The notes under the pieces are model-generated. The model had not been told where the DNA came from, did not search any database, and was given only the letters and a program-made list of their open reading frames with translations. Positions 33,071 to 44,035 of a DNA stretch of 64,000 bases are shown piece by piece. The DNA is from Agrypnia vestita (taxonomy: Eukaryota; Arthropoda; Insecta; Trichoptera; Phryganeidae). Within the stretch, counting starts at the first letter, position 1. Each line of letters begins with the position of its first letter. A program made the position numbers and the translations under genes. Location of the stretch: contig JADDOH010009990.1 of NCBI GenBank assembly GCA_016648135.1, forward strand, positions 1-64,000, in the 5' to 3' direction.

Positions 33071-33514
33071 GTTTCAAAGCTGCTTGTCTTATGATAGACT
33101 TGACGACACAAATTTCCGCTTAATATAATTAAGATAATTAATTGCCTTGACTAAACATTCCCACATTTTACAATTTTTTTGGTTTATCATTTCTATCTTT
33201 TAAATCAGTTGAAAGTTTCATCAGCAGGCATGGACTCCAGCAGATGGATAAATATTTTGTACTAATATTATTTAAAAGTTCAAAGGTTATTGGAGTTTGG
33301 TTAAAAATGTTTTAATGAACAGAAAAATCAAGAAAAAACATTCCTTGAAGTATGGAATGAATTCCCTACATTTATATTCCTTATTTTATAGCCCACGCTT
33401 ACACCGTTTAATTAAGCCTTGTCTTAATGAGAAAGCTTTTCCCTTTTCCGCCCTCTTCCGAATTCGATTGATTTTTGCAGAAATTTTTGTGTCATCGGTG
33501 CAATAAAGTGCAAA

Positions 33515-34200
33515 AAACCCCGGAAATAAATTAGAGATTAATTATTTTATTAAGTTGACAAAGTCAATTAACACGAATTAAGTTAATACGTTAGTCTTCA
33601 AATCACAATATTTTGCAATTTATAACTCGTCTATGCACACTTTATTATCATTGGGAACACTTATTAAAGACTCGCTAGAACATTCCATCCAATTTTCGCA
33701 TGTAGTAGTCGCATTTACTTAATGGCTCACTATCGGTAAAAACTCGCTCGATTATTTGTGCTCGATATCTGTCGCCCCGAAATTCTACGACAGGCCACAC
33801 CGACTGTCCACGGCTTATTTCGCACCGATAGAAATGTCAAAAACAAACTCAATAGCGCAGCGCGGTGCTGCTTTATATAGGCGATACGCCGGCTTTTTGA
33901 ACTCTCGAGAAAATTATTTTTCTTTCCTTGGTGTTTAGAGAAGGTTTCCGTCGCTTCTAGGCTGTTTCAGGCGTCTTCCGAATGTTACAGTTGATTCCAG
34001 AGTGTGGTAGTGTGTCTTAGAAGGTACTAGATGCTTCGATATTATTGTCGTCATCGCAGTAGTATCGAAAACGGTCTACGATAAAAATAATCAATGTAGT
34101 TTATACACTTATTGTCGTCATCGCTGTAGTATCGAAAACGATCTACGATAAAAATAATCAATGTAGTTTATACCCTTTTTGTTTGTTGTCTTAGTATTCC
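33515..34200 (-). mobile_element. LTR with internal tandem duplication
   Basis: Homologous to the solo LTR at 5943-6469 in reverse: ATTATTTTATTAAGTTGACA near its 3' side, GCTTTATATAGGCG as the TATA region, and AGAAGGTACTAGATGCTTCG near the 5' side. A 67-bp segment is duplicated in tandem (34042-34108 and 34109-34175). The 5' terminus is not resolved. Confidence 0.65.
34042..34175. repeat. 67-bp tandem duplication
   Basis: TTATTGTCGTCATCGCAGTA begins unit 1 and TTATTGTCGTCATCGCTGTA begins unit 2, 67 bp later. Only a few differences separate the units, so it is young relative to the LTR. Confidence 0.9.
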
Positions 34201-34209
34201 ATTGTTAAT

Positions 34210-35670
34210 GCGTTCAAAAATTTATTCTATAACGTTAATAGGCGGAAAAATGAAAATAAAAATAATAATAAAAAATAATAAAAATAGGGTTTGAACCCCC
34301 CACCATCAATCAGTGTTATTGGTCTAAATTGGCATTCGAGGTATTCTGCTCGCTTACGAAATCCGAACCAGGTAACAATTAAAACTATGGAGTTCCGTTG
34401 TCTTTGCTTCTATTGGAAAATTGACGTTTTTCGTGCGATTCCTAAAAATACGACGTATCCGATGTTGAAAATTTAAGCCTTTCGGAAATGCACGTTTCCG
34501 ATGTCGACGTAGCCGCAGTTTAAGTTAAAGGAAATAGACATATCGCGCTCTGTTTCCGAATTCACTCATTACAACACGCGGAGCTCTGCAAGCCAAGAAC
34601 CAGGACGGACTCCGTAAGTACAATTTCAACTGTGTAAGTTTCTAGTGATTGTAGTAGAGATATTTCGAGTGTCTAGAGTCTAGACCATGCGTTTTATCGG
34701 CGGAGATTGAGGAGGAAAATCTTTTTTTCTTTACTCCGACCCACGTTCAGTGGTGGCAATTTCGCCTATCATCGTACAATTACAATACAATAGTTATTTT
34801 GATTGCTTTCATATGTACTTTACCTTAGTAGTGTTTAAACTATAATGATATATCTTTGTTTTTTAATTTTTTTCAATAGTGCCTTGCACTATATGCACAT
34901 ACAAATAAGCAAATAAAAATGGTTTTTCAAAATTAAGTGTTATGTCCAACAAAATTGTAAAAGTTTTAAATATTTAAAAAAAAAGAATTTTGCAATGTTT
35001 GCAGAAGTGGTAACAAAAACCTGCGTACAGCTTTTCATGTCAACCACTCAAATCCCTACCTACTGATGAGGCGGTAAAGTCGAAAACTCTCATTCTAAAA
35101 TGTTATTTTAGCACTTGGAAAGATTATTCATAAGAACTGGTTTAGCTTGTGGACGTACGCAAAAACGGACATTAGATATTCCGAAGAAGAAATTTAAACA
35201 TGGAGATTCACTCTCTAGAATGTTGAAATCCAAAAACCCAAATCATTTGTGACAGATAACCGCCGCTGAAGAAGATACATTACCCAAATGAACCATAAAT
35301 ATGACTTGAGTTCGCTGTGTAATATCGTATTACATGATTAAGCAACCCTTGCTCCACGATTTAATTAAACCTCCCTTAAAATTTATTTATATTATTAATC
35401 ACATTATTTCATTTTAGAATATACATAATTTTTAAGCTGGTAGGTACCCTAGTAAACTACAAAAACTTCGCTAGAAATTTTTTAATCATTTTTATTTTAT
35501 TATTAACGTAATATTACACAGTTTAATTGCACTTTTTTTCTTGTCTATTAAAATTATAAAGATACATAAATTTCACCACTGTACCTCTCCAAAAAAAGAC
35601 TAACTTTTGTGCTTATAGAGGTACTTACACTTTTATATAATTATATATATTTATTGTATAGAAAGATATT
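34210..35670. other. No recognised gene
   Basis: A TTTGAACCCCC word at about 34291 resembles a SINE B box on the minus strand. The GC-richer part 34480-34760 (gccgcagttt, acacgcggagctctgc) resembles an LTR leader but lacks ends. The rest is AT-rich. Confidence 0.35.
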
Positions 35671-35774
35671 TTAAAAATATATTGATTTTCTTCTTCAAAC
35701 AAAATTATTTTGTGGTGACATTATAATTATAATTTATAGAAATAAACTTTGTTTACATCAATTTTTTATTGAAA

Positions 35775-35820
35775 ATAATTCAACATGTTTCAAAGCTAAT
35801 AGTTTTTTCATCAGGACAAC
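35775..35820 (-). ncRNA. Hammerhead-like motif, degenerate (unit 1)
   Basis: Minus strand: CTGATGA, an AT-rich stem II segment AAAAACTATTAGCTTT, GAAA, then the self-complementary ACATGT. The core residues are conserved, but stem II is weak and stem I pairs poorly. Confidence 0.35.
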
Positions 35821-35968
35821 AAATGTATATTATATTATATTTGATTTGATAAACAAAGTTTATTTCTATAAATTATAAATATATTAATTTTCTTCAACAA
35901 GGGCTAAATTATTTTGTGTCGACATTATTATAAGAATGTACTTTGTTTTCACCAGTTATTTATTGCAA

Positions 35969-36011
35969 ATTCCAAAATTTTTCGGGGCCAATGGTCCCTT
36001 CATCAGGAAAC
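35969..36011 (-). ncRNA. Hammerhead-like ribozyme motif (unit 2)
   Basis: Minus strand: GTTTC (stem I), CTGATGA, stem II GGG-A-CC-ATT-GG-CCC, GAAA, a short self-complementary AAATTT stem III, then GGAAT, which can pair with GTTTC (G-U pairs allowed). All invariant core letters (CUGAUGA and GAAA) are present. The very short stem III implies that a dimeric form would be needed for cleavage, as reported for related motifs. Activity is unproven. Confidence 0.5.
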
Positions 36012-36344
36012 AACTTTTGGAAACAAATCATTCTTTTGATATTATTAAGGGTTTACAAATTTTAATTACGAGTAACATATGTTTACAGTTGGATAAATTT
36101 GAATTAAATTAATTTTAACTTAAAAAAACAAGGTTCTTTTAGCAAATAGTTACTTTTTAAATTTGTTTTCACATTAATAAATAATTTATAATTCATCTTC
36201 CACATATTTATTTTTATTTTGTTAATTTCTATTCATTATTATTTCAACAAATTAGTGGTTAATATAAAGTATATTCTTGTTAATTATTTTAATAATGTTA
36301 CCCCAAAGCCATTTTGCAGATAATGAAGAAATGAATAATAATTT

Positions 36345-36490
36345 GTTTACATTTTATTGTTGATTGTTGGCGCTATATTTTTTCTTATTATTGGTACTAA
36401 TTAATGTATAATTAATCAATGTAATGCTGAAATTCAAGCATAAAAATCCGTCTTATTTGACGGGTTATAGCTAGCAATAAATATTGAATT
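36345..36490 (-). repeat. Repeat R3, copy 2
   Basis: Matches 14441-14570: GTTTACATTTTA, GTACTAATTAATG, AATGCTGAAATTCAAGC, CCGTCTTATTTGACGGGTTA. Non-coding. Confidence 0.5.
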
Positions 36491-36655
36491 AACTTATCAA
36501 ATTTGGGAGGGCCATGAAAAATAAAAATAATTTTTACAATCTATTTATATTTATCACACCTATGCCCGTCTTAGTAGTTTGATAAATATGTTTCTAAATT
36601 TTAGAGAACGACGAGAAACATCTTTTTGTACCCAGCTGAAGGACTTAGGCTTGAA

Positions 36656-36792
36656 TACAGAGACAATTTAGTGATTTATTGTGACTTAATGATTTAAAGG
36701 TTAAGATACTCTTTAAAAGTGTAATTTGCAGTACAAAATAACACTTTTAAAGCGTATCTTAACCTTTAAATCATTTTAAGTACTGTCTCTGT
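36656..36792. repeat. Foldback, 32-bp near-perfect arms
   Basis: GATTTAAAGGTTAAGATACT... (36691-36722) pairs with 36741-36772 with one mismatch. The outer CAGAGACA words extend the match imperfectly to 36656 and 36792. Confidence 0.75.
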
Positions 36793-37056
36793 TTTCGACA
36801 GTGAAAACTACTGCACGAAAAGACAAAGTTCTTCAATGGATCGCAGCCATATGTCGATGACATTTCAATCGCTTTAGCACACAATGTGCTCAAAGATTTA
36901 CCACATCAATGACGAGTTTTGAAATGTTTTTTTGATATTTTTTATGGGAGTTGTGTAATTCAATATCCTTGTCTTTTATCTTGTCATTAACAAGTTTATG
37001 TATAAATTTAATAAATCGTTTGTACAATGATTTATACACAAATCGTGAATAAATAT

Positions 37057-37330
37057 TATCACGAGACGGTAGAAATGGAAAGAATTGCACGTAATCAACG
37101 GTTTTGCCAAACTCCGGACATTTTACAGTAAATTGTGAACTGCTAGAAGCCTCTAGAATAATCTACTTGATTCGCAAAATGTTTAAAAACCTAAAAATGT
37201 ATATAAGTGAAACGTGTTGCATAAATGTGCTTAATCATGGGTAGTATTGGTGAACGTTACATTGTGTAAAGTGATCACTGAAGTGAGCCATATGATATGT
37301 CGTAAGCTCTGTGAAGTTTCTGTGAGACAT
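37057..37330 (+). mobile_element. LTR 5' fragment
   Basis: TATCACGAGACGGTAGAAATGGAAAGAATTGCACG matches the start of the LTR at 48703 (TGTTACGAGATGGTAGAATT...). It is followed by a TATATAAGTGAAACG promoter-like word. The 3' part is not recognised. Confidence 0.5.
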
Positions 37331-37395
37331 CATGGTATAATATATCTTGATAAAATGTTGTTTATGTTAGTATATAACCACTAAAAATTACTTTT

Positions 37396-37440
37396 TTGTC
37401 TACCGGTTTCGAGACATAACCCGTCTCTTCGTCAAGACAA
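37396..37440 (-). ncRNA. Hammerhead-like motif, core C3 altered
   Basis: Minus strand: TTGTC (stem I), TTGACGA in place of CTGANGA, A, stem II GAGAC/GTCTC closing GGGTTAT, GAAA, self-complementary ACCGGT, A, then GACAA perfectly complementary to TTGTC. The architecture is complete, but the essential first C of the core is T, so this copy is probably inactive. Confidence 0.45.
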
Positions 37441-37535
37441 CCACTACATTAGCATGCGTAGTATGTGCTATATATGTAGTGGTTGTCATACTATAATAAC
37501 AAGTACACACCACAACCATAATATTAGTATAGTAG

Positions 37536-37580
37536 TAGTCCTGACGAAGAGATGGGTTTCGTCTCAAAACCGGTATACAA
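37536..37580 (+). ncRNA. Hammerhead-like motif, GAAA altered
   Basis: Plus strand: CTGACGA, stem II GAGAT/GTCTC closing GGGTTTC, AAAA in place of GAAA, ACCGGT, then ATAC. It is the mirrored partner of 37396-37440, with a complementary set of core defects. Confidence 0.4.
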
Positions 37581-37985
37581 AAAAGGAATTTTTAGTGGTT
37601 AAATAAATAACATCTTGTTAAAATGTCTGACCACAAAGTTATTGCTTTAAATATTAAAATATTAATATATCTTGATTTATGACAATTCTTGAATTTGAAC
37701 ATTCTCAAAATATTCTGTAGAACCTCCTAATGCATGAGACAATATACGCAATATGGCGAAAGTCTTCAGAAATAAAAGGACGAGTGCGCTGAAATAAATC
37801 ACAATACCTGTCGGATTTTTCCGCGGTGTTATTCTTGCGTGCAGAATAATTTATTAAAATATTCCTTTGAAGAAAGTGAAATTGTCGCCTCTGCATCTTT
37901 TAAAATGAAATAAAAAGGTCCTTTTGGGAAATTAAAGTCACGAAATACTTGAAAATACATGGAACTTTTAACACATTTATTATAT

Positions 37986-38175
37986 TGTCACGGGATCACG
38001 GTGGTGGGAGACGAAATGAAACACATGAAATAAATAAAGTTTTGATTTATCACTTATTTCACACTCGTCGCTCGAGAATCTTCCACTTGTCTGAAACACT
38101 TCATAAATATTCGCCCTTATGTGGAACATTTTATTTGCCATTATTATTTAATTTTTGCGACACAATTGATATTAT
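37986..38175 (-). mobile_element. LTR 3' fragment
   Basis: Minus strand ends TTTCGTCTCCCACCACCGTG, ATCCCGTGACA, the same 3' terminus as the LTRs at 5943 and 59165. CTCGTCGCTCGAGAATCTTCC and TGTGGAACATTTTATTTGCC match 43735 and 28030. Truncated at its 5' side. Confidence 0.6.
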
Positions 38176-38790
38176 TATTTAAGAACTTTGAAATTGTGTA
38201 CATATGTGAATGTGTATTCGTTGTCGTATTTTTATGGTATATATTATAATTATTTTAAGTACTTATTAGCTTGCCTTTTTTTATATATTTTCTCTCTATG
38301 TAAATTATGCTTCACTGTAACTTATACGCAAATTTTAAATTATATGGCTGACCAGATCTTACATTTACAACCTGGTTACGCTGTAGAAATATTAAATAAA
38401 TAAAATAAAATATCCTCGATGGAATGTACCAATAAACCAGTGTTTCCTAGTAGCGAAAGAATAATTGAATGTAAACTAAATCGTAAATTTAGCGAACTGT
38501 AAGTTACAGTACCCGACTACAATTGCTTTGGACTTGTAGCCAGTGTGAGTGAAGACCATTTTAAATAAACTTTTACAACCGTCGTAATTTCCGCAGTGTT
38601 ACCAAAAACAATGTCATATACCAAAAACGGGGACGTTATTTTTCTTTAAAATCCTGTTAAAAAAACATCTTTTTACGCTCTTCCATACATCCTCAAACAC
38701 AGTACAAGTGTGGATAAGTTAAAAAAATTGAACAAGTCGTACAGTTATCATATATTTTCTCAGTAACGCTCAGTGACCGATTCCTCCAAA

Positions 38791-38847
38791 CTTCTTTACC
38801 GACTCGTCCAAACCGCTGTAAGCAGTTCAGACGAGTCGGTAAAGAAG
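38791..38847. repeat. Perfect 18-bp inverted repeat
   Basis: CTTCTTTACCGACTCGTC (38791-38808) and its exact complement (38830-38847) enclose 21 nt. GC-richer than its surroundings. No poly-U tract or gene end nearby gives it a role. Confidence 0.85.
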
Positions 38848-39437
38848 TCTGTAGCTTCCCATGAACCGAGAGTAAAAATGTTACATACCGAAAATTAAAA
38901 AAAATATTCAAAATAATTTATTTATTCATACTCGCAGAGAAGACCTTAAAATCGTGTAAAAAGCCAAAAAAATGGTTTGGAACCAAACAGATAAGTAGGT
39001 ACCATTAAACATACATGTGATATTACATCGCATAAAACAGCATAATATTTGAAAAGTATATGACAAATGAACAGCTGTTATGTCCGTTATAGCAATATTT
39101 TTCTTAAGCAGCTATTATAATTAATTCGCTTAATTTAGGATAAAATTCTTTTACAAGCATTTTTTTGTGAGAATCAATAATATATAATATGTTGTACATT
39201 TTTTTTGTCGAATAGTTTTTTTCTAAATCAAAGTTATCCAGAGATATTATAAATCTATTCAATATAACCGTAATAGACATTTTATTCCGATGCATGTTGA
39301 ATATGCCGAATAAAATTGATAATTTCGAAATCGGAACATTTTTAATTCCTACTTCCTGTTACCTACGTTTTTGCTTTGTCGCTTTCATGAAATTACTCCT
39401 TTAAACTGATTATTAAGATATTACCACAGTTTACCCA

Positions 39438-39770
39438 AAACAGTAGTTTATCTCCGGCCTGACGGCGAGTTATTAGCCTACTCTTGCGTTGACGCTAGGG
39501 TTGTCACTTTATTTTTACTCCCTTTCTTTAAACTCGTAGCGTCTGAGATTCCGACGCATAAGGTAGACACGAAACCCGAAAATTTCTGTAATTAATTAGT
39601 ATACCTAGTTTCTGCAATTAAATTGCAAGAACGCTGATTAACATCAACGTAGACTTTTAAAAACTCACAGTTTTGTGATAATCAACACACCTTTTTAGTA
39701 AAGAACCACAAACATAAAAAAAGCATTTTTTTCATGAAGCGCATTTTTTTCTAAAGCGGCGGCTGCGAGA
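39438..39770 (+). repeat. Copy of the LTR segment 12113-12415
   Basis: ACAGTAGTTTATCTCCGGCC to GCGGCGGCTGCGAG is nearly identical to 12113-12415. One 25-bp segment containing TTTTTACTCCCTTTCTTT, and small indels, distinguish it. It ends exactly at GGCTGCGAG, where the first copy enters its GC-rich part. Probably a truncated LTR of the long type. Confidence 0.65.
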
Positions 39771-40394
39771 TCGTAAGCTTTGGACCATCCTATAAAGACT
39801 TCCATATATGTTTCCCATATAAAAAGCTTAATCTCTTTGAGACTTCTATAATTTATCTTAATAATAAAATAAATATGTTGTAGTCTCAGGATTGAACTTT
39901 TGACTCCTAATTAGATTCGCAAGCTTAACGACGTGGATTTAAAGAGAAGGTAAAACGACTCACCTAAATTTTCTTATTTTGAACAATTGAGACGAATCGT
40001 TGGGTTTATTTTCTTTTTTGATAAATCCTTGAAAATTCTTGGGCGTAAACATTTTTTTTTGTTGAGCCGGAAACTTATTTACACGTGAAAGCCGATGAAT
40101 ATTTGAAGGCGTAAACAACATTTTGTGAGGAATTTATGGCCCAGCTAAATATTTAAGTTTTACGACGGGCAACCTGTGCGGACTCGTACAACTTCTAGCT
40201 AAACGCTATGGAAAGGTAATCCATTCACGGCTGCTAACTCTAGCGGGGTCGACTGGGCAGTAGTGATGGTATTTTAACCGGTGACACGCTAACCGTTATC
40301 TGATTGTATCTATGATTTTTAACTGATTTTTCGCAGTTCGACGGCAACCGGCGGTACTAAACGACATTTATATCCCAGTTAGCGATCATCGACA

Positions 40395-40505
40395 TCTTTT
40401 TCTTCTTCAGCCTTCTTCTCTCCACTGCTGGATATGGAGCCCTTCCAACTTCTTCCACTCGTATCTGTCTTGACCCCTCCTTATTCAGGTGCCACCAGCA
40501 ATCGA
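40395..40505 (-). repeat. LINE 3' end (TTC-rich)
   Basis: Minus strand: GGTGGCACCTGAATAAGG, CAAGACAGATACGAGTGGAA, TCCAGCAGTGGAGAGAAGAA, GGCTGAAGAAGAAAAAG. A matching CTCTCCACTGCTGGATG lies at 57507. Looks like the 3' end of an RTE-type LINE. No frame kept. Confidence 0.45.
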
Positions 40506-40534
40506 TGTTTACATAAGGTACATTTAAAAAAGCA

Positions 40535-40602
40535 ATACTTGGTGACCGCATTCAAAACATTTTTCAATTTTTTTGGATATTGCTGCCTTTGCTTTAAAAC
40601 CC
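40535..40602. repeat. Single terminus of element M1
   Basis: GGTGACCGCATTCAAAACAT, then GGATATTGCTGCCTTTGCTT matches the right end of M1 (3898-3961). Continuation into CCCCACA is also shared. Confidence 0.6.
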
Positions 40603-40621
40603 CACATATATAACCCTTATT

Positions 40622-40885
40622 AGTTGTAACCTATCAAATATGACGGAACATTGGTTCGTGTTTTTGCCAAGCCGTAGTACATATTTATATCTATTAGTAT
40701 CTTTTTGGCGGTCCACAGAGAGGCGGCCGTAGCAACACGCCTAAAGCGGCCGGTTCGGGTTTGCTGGCCCGGCGTTCAAGCTGCACCAAGCCGCACCTCC
40801 AGCAGTTTAATTTGTTTTTTTTTGAACGGACAGACAACGAAATTATTATGTTTGATTTTATAATATGAGGGGTGCAATAATATTA
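40622..40885 (+). repeat. tRNA-headed SINE B, copy 4
   Basis: Starts TAGTTGTAACCTATCAAATA, has GGCGGCCGTAGCAACACGCC, GCTGGCCCGGCGTTCAAGC (B box), CCTCCAGCAGTTTAATTTG and GAACGGACAGACAACGAAAT. A nearly full-length copy giving the order of parts of the family. Confidence 0.7.
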
Positions 40886-41833
40886 CAGGTGTTCGAAGAC
40901 AGGTTCCCCCCCAACATATTATTCCGTATCGTAATATTTACTCAACCAATGCATGGTATATCATTTGTAGACTTGGTACAGTATTGTCTGAGAACACACA
41001 AGTAGAATACGTATAATACGAATAGAAGTAAGTGTGCATGTATGTGTATGATTTCTATTGTACAATTATGTTTATTGTATCTCACGACATCGGCACTCGA
41101 ATAATTTTTCATGGAAATTGGAATGATTGATATTACGTATTTGTATCAATAAGAAGCGCTGTAAGAAGCCGTAATAATTTTTCAATATCCCTCCACATTT
41201 CGCATTGAAATTATTCCACGCTTCGGTTTGATAAATGAACGCCATCACAAATAAATTATCCCACATCATCATTTGTTACCAAAAAACTGTATGACAAAAC
41301 GCTTCCAATAAAGGGTTTTCCCTACAAAAGGCCAAATTTTTTCTTTTACGCTGTAGGGTTTTCGATATACAGGTTGGTACAGAATCCACGAAATTTAACA
41401 AATTTAAAAATTAAGCATTCTATCATTACCAGCTGCAAATTCCATGTATACTTTTTCATGAAAAGGACTACAGATGTCCGTTCCGTTCCATAGTCCATTC
41501 AAATAAATGAAAGGTTTACAGATTTGGAAAATATATACAACTTTAAAAAATTTGGTAATATGTCGATGTTCCTTCAACGGAATTTGTGATTTTGCATTGT
41601 GTAAAGCGATCAATTGTATAGAAATGAGAAGGTCTATCATCATCATCATGACTAGTCTTTCTCGTCATCATGTGAGGGACTGCCCCTCCCCAAATTATGG
41701 CAGTAGACAGAATGACTCATGGTGTGTATTACAATGATTGATTTTGTGAAAATGAAAAAATCATGAAAAAAAAATGAAAAAAATTTAAATCATAAAAAAA
41801 TCCTCTCAAAACAACCTCGGGCAAGAGACCATT

Positions 41834-42335
41834 AATGGTCATACTTTTTCTACTTGTAGTACCATTTTCAAACGGAGGTCAGTGATCATATTGGCGATTA
41901 CAATTGTACCACTCCCCCAAATTACGCAGCCATGAGATGCGGTGTCTTCCAACGATTCTTATACCACTTATTTTCTCCTTGATGTAGAGTTGGTTAAGAC
42001 TGTTTTTTGGTCCTCTCATAATAACCGAAATACTCGAGCTTTCTTATGTTTTTTAATGGTCATACTTTTTCTACTTGTAGTACCATTTTCTATCGGAGGT
42101 CGGTGACATATTGGCGATCATAATTGTACCACTCCCCCAAATTACGCAGTCACGAGATGCAATGTCTTCCAACGATTCTTTTACCACTTATTTTCCCCTT
42201 GATGTAGAGTTGGTTAAGACTATTTTTTGGTCCTCTCATAATAACCGAAATACTCGAGCTTTCTTATGTTGGTGGTCCGCAGCACTTTTTGGCCTTTTTC
42301 TATACGCCGGAGGACTTACCTCTTGATTAAGGGTC
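41834..42335 (-). pseudogene. RT C-terminal fragment with 221-bp tandem duplication
   Basis: Minus strand reads VLRRIEKGQKVLRTTNIRKL, EYFGYYERTKK, then after a frameshift SLNQLYIKEKISGIRIVGRH, RISWLRNLGEWYNC. This resembles the RT C-terminal segment in which EYFGH..R is followed by GKI.G.R..GRRRISWL.NLR.W. The block from KLEYFG to its 3' end is repeated in tandem (41834-42050 and 42055-42270, shift about 221 bp). Stops and frameshifts make both units non-functional. Confidence 0.7.
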
Positions 42336-43569
42336 CATGTCTTCCCCTCGTATAAGAGAGAGTGAATATATAACATCGAACCAAACGCATTCTAAGTGGA
42401 AAGCGTAGGTCACGGTTAGAGAGTAAAGGTCTCATTCTGACAAACGAACCTCACGCCATTTCTATTCGAGGTCATGGTTTCTCATTCACACATGCAGCCG
42501 AGTACTTGCATTGTGTCAGTCTTTCTAACGATTTATTGTTTATCGTTAAATTTATTTGAAGTAATCTTTTTGATGCTCTTAATAATTTATACACATTCCT
42601 TCAATTCAAGTCCCTCGAATGCATTTCGCATCTTCATTGACAACTATGTAATTTTACGTTAAATCTGTGGAAAGTTCAAGTTTAAAGTGTTATATGACCC
42701 AGTCCATTTCTTTTCTCGGTAAAAAAATCGATTTTTCCGGCCTTTGCCAAATTTTTACAATATAATTTTATTGGCTTTGCCTATTGATATTCTCCCAACA
42801 TATTTTTTATCGAATTGTTTTCGCGTAGTTTTGAGAAATTGACGCTCAAAGTATTTTCCTAAAGCCTAATTTTACTTTGCCTACGGGATCTAAAACAAAA
42901 AATCTCTGTTGTCAAATCTCTGTAGTCAAAATGTGCGATTTTCAAATTTATTTTGCTCTTGTTCATTTAACATTGATATTTAAATAAATTAAAATAGTTT
43001 ATTTCTAGTTTATAAATAAAGATATTATATGATAATTTTATATTTTGTATATTGTATTATGTAAGCAAAGTGCTTGACTGATTTGTAATTATTTAAGGTG
43101 CAAGAAATGATTAAGTAATGTAGTCTTAACATATACTGTAATGTATTCTTGCGTACAAACTACTCATCATTCAATATTGCAAGACGCCTGTAATAATATA
43201 TATGTTTATAGATCATGATAAATAACTAATAAAAAAATAACATTTTCACGTTATTTCAGCTTAGATTTTATGTTTTCGCAAAATATTTTCGAACTATATA
43301 AATAAACAAGACATAAAAATATTGCTTAAATCTGGTTTTAAGAACCATCAAATATTGAAGTATAAATATTTAGTGGTGAGCTTTCGGCGAATTTCTTCTT
43401 TGTTGTTGTTGGCTTTATGACTTACGTAAGAAATTCAGAAAAAAGTTGTTAAAAGAAGTTGTGGAAGAAAAAGTATTTAAATAATTGTTTTAACAAGAAA
43501 AACACCGAGGAAATAAAGTGACAAGTGTTGTGTAGGCGAACGTTAAATGTTGATTCATATTAACAAACC

Positions 43570-43720
43570 GTTTTGAAATTCAATCCAATTGAGGCACTAC
43601 AGTCCTTGGTTGTCTCAAAAAGATTTCTCCACCTCTCTCTGCCAAAAAATCCATATTCTAGTGGATTCCACTCAACCAAAATACGTAGGCTCATTATAGA
43701 GCTTATGGTGAGTCGAGGCC
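43570..43720 (-). repeat. Possible LINE C-terminal fragment
   Basis: Minus strand: AGAGAGAGGTGGAGAAATCTTTTTGAG then ACAACCAAGGACTGTAGTGC can be read as ERWRNLFETTKDCSA, like the W-rich end of some ORF2 proteins. Weak. Confidence 0.3.
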
Positions 43721-43734
43721 CGCAGTGGTTTCCC

Positions 43735-44035
43735 TCCGCTACAATTTAAGTTTTTTGATTACAAAATAACTGGACACAAATTTAACTATAATCTGATTTT
43801 TATTTGTACTGTTAGTTTCCAGAAATAAATAAATAAATAATATAAATAAATATTATTTGTAATTCGCACTAATCGTTCCTCGAGAATCTTCTGTGGAATA
43901 CTTTATATTACACCGTTCATATCGCACTGATCACTATCGAGAATATTCCGCACGCAAGTAGCTACTCGGGTACATTATCACTGGTGGATTATAATTCGCT
44001 CTGATCATCCGCCCACTGTCGAAATCCGACTGACT
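43735..44035 (-). mobile_element. LTR fragment
   Basis: ACTGGACACAAATTTAAC, TAATTCGCACTAATCG, CTGTGGAATACTTTATATTAC, ATATTCCGCACGCAAGTAGC and TTCGCTCTGATCATCCGCC match the LTRs at 28030, 26430 and 48703 in order. Ends not resolved. Confidence 0.6.

Larger units (their letters stand above)
35678..36012 (-). repeat. Two tandem Penelope-like terminal units
   Basis: Two units in the same orientation share ATTTTCTTC, AAATTATTTTGTG, GACATTAT, AACTTTGTTT, TTTATTG, a hammerhead-like core and TCATCAGG. Unit 1 is about 35678-35820 and unit 2 about 35878-36012. The same unit forms the palindrome at 54890-55077. Tandem short terminal repeats with hammerhead cores are known from Penelope-like retroelements; assignment of these units is inference, as no RT/GIY-YIG ORF is present. 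Confidence 0.55.
37375..37612. repeat. Inverted pair of hammerhead-like terminal units
   Basis: AACCACTAAAAATTACTTTTTT (left) is mirrored by AAAAAAGGAATTTTTAGTGGTT (right). Each arm contains an ACCGGT/GAAAC hammerhead-like core. GTAGTGGTTGTC in the middle mirrors GACAACCACTAC. Such inverted terminal repeats occur in Penelope-like elements; no coding sequence remains. Confidence 0.55.

Noticed and set aside
34042..34175. Two-unit 67-bp repeat considered as a CRISPR or satellite seed
   Set aside because: Only two adjacent units without spacers, inside an LTR of a eukaryotic genome.
38791..38847. Perfect 18-bp inverted repeat considered as a terminator or microRNA precursor
   Set aside because: The stem is perfect and short, with a 21-nt loop and no gene end or conserved mature arm; kept only as an inverted repeat.
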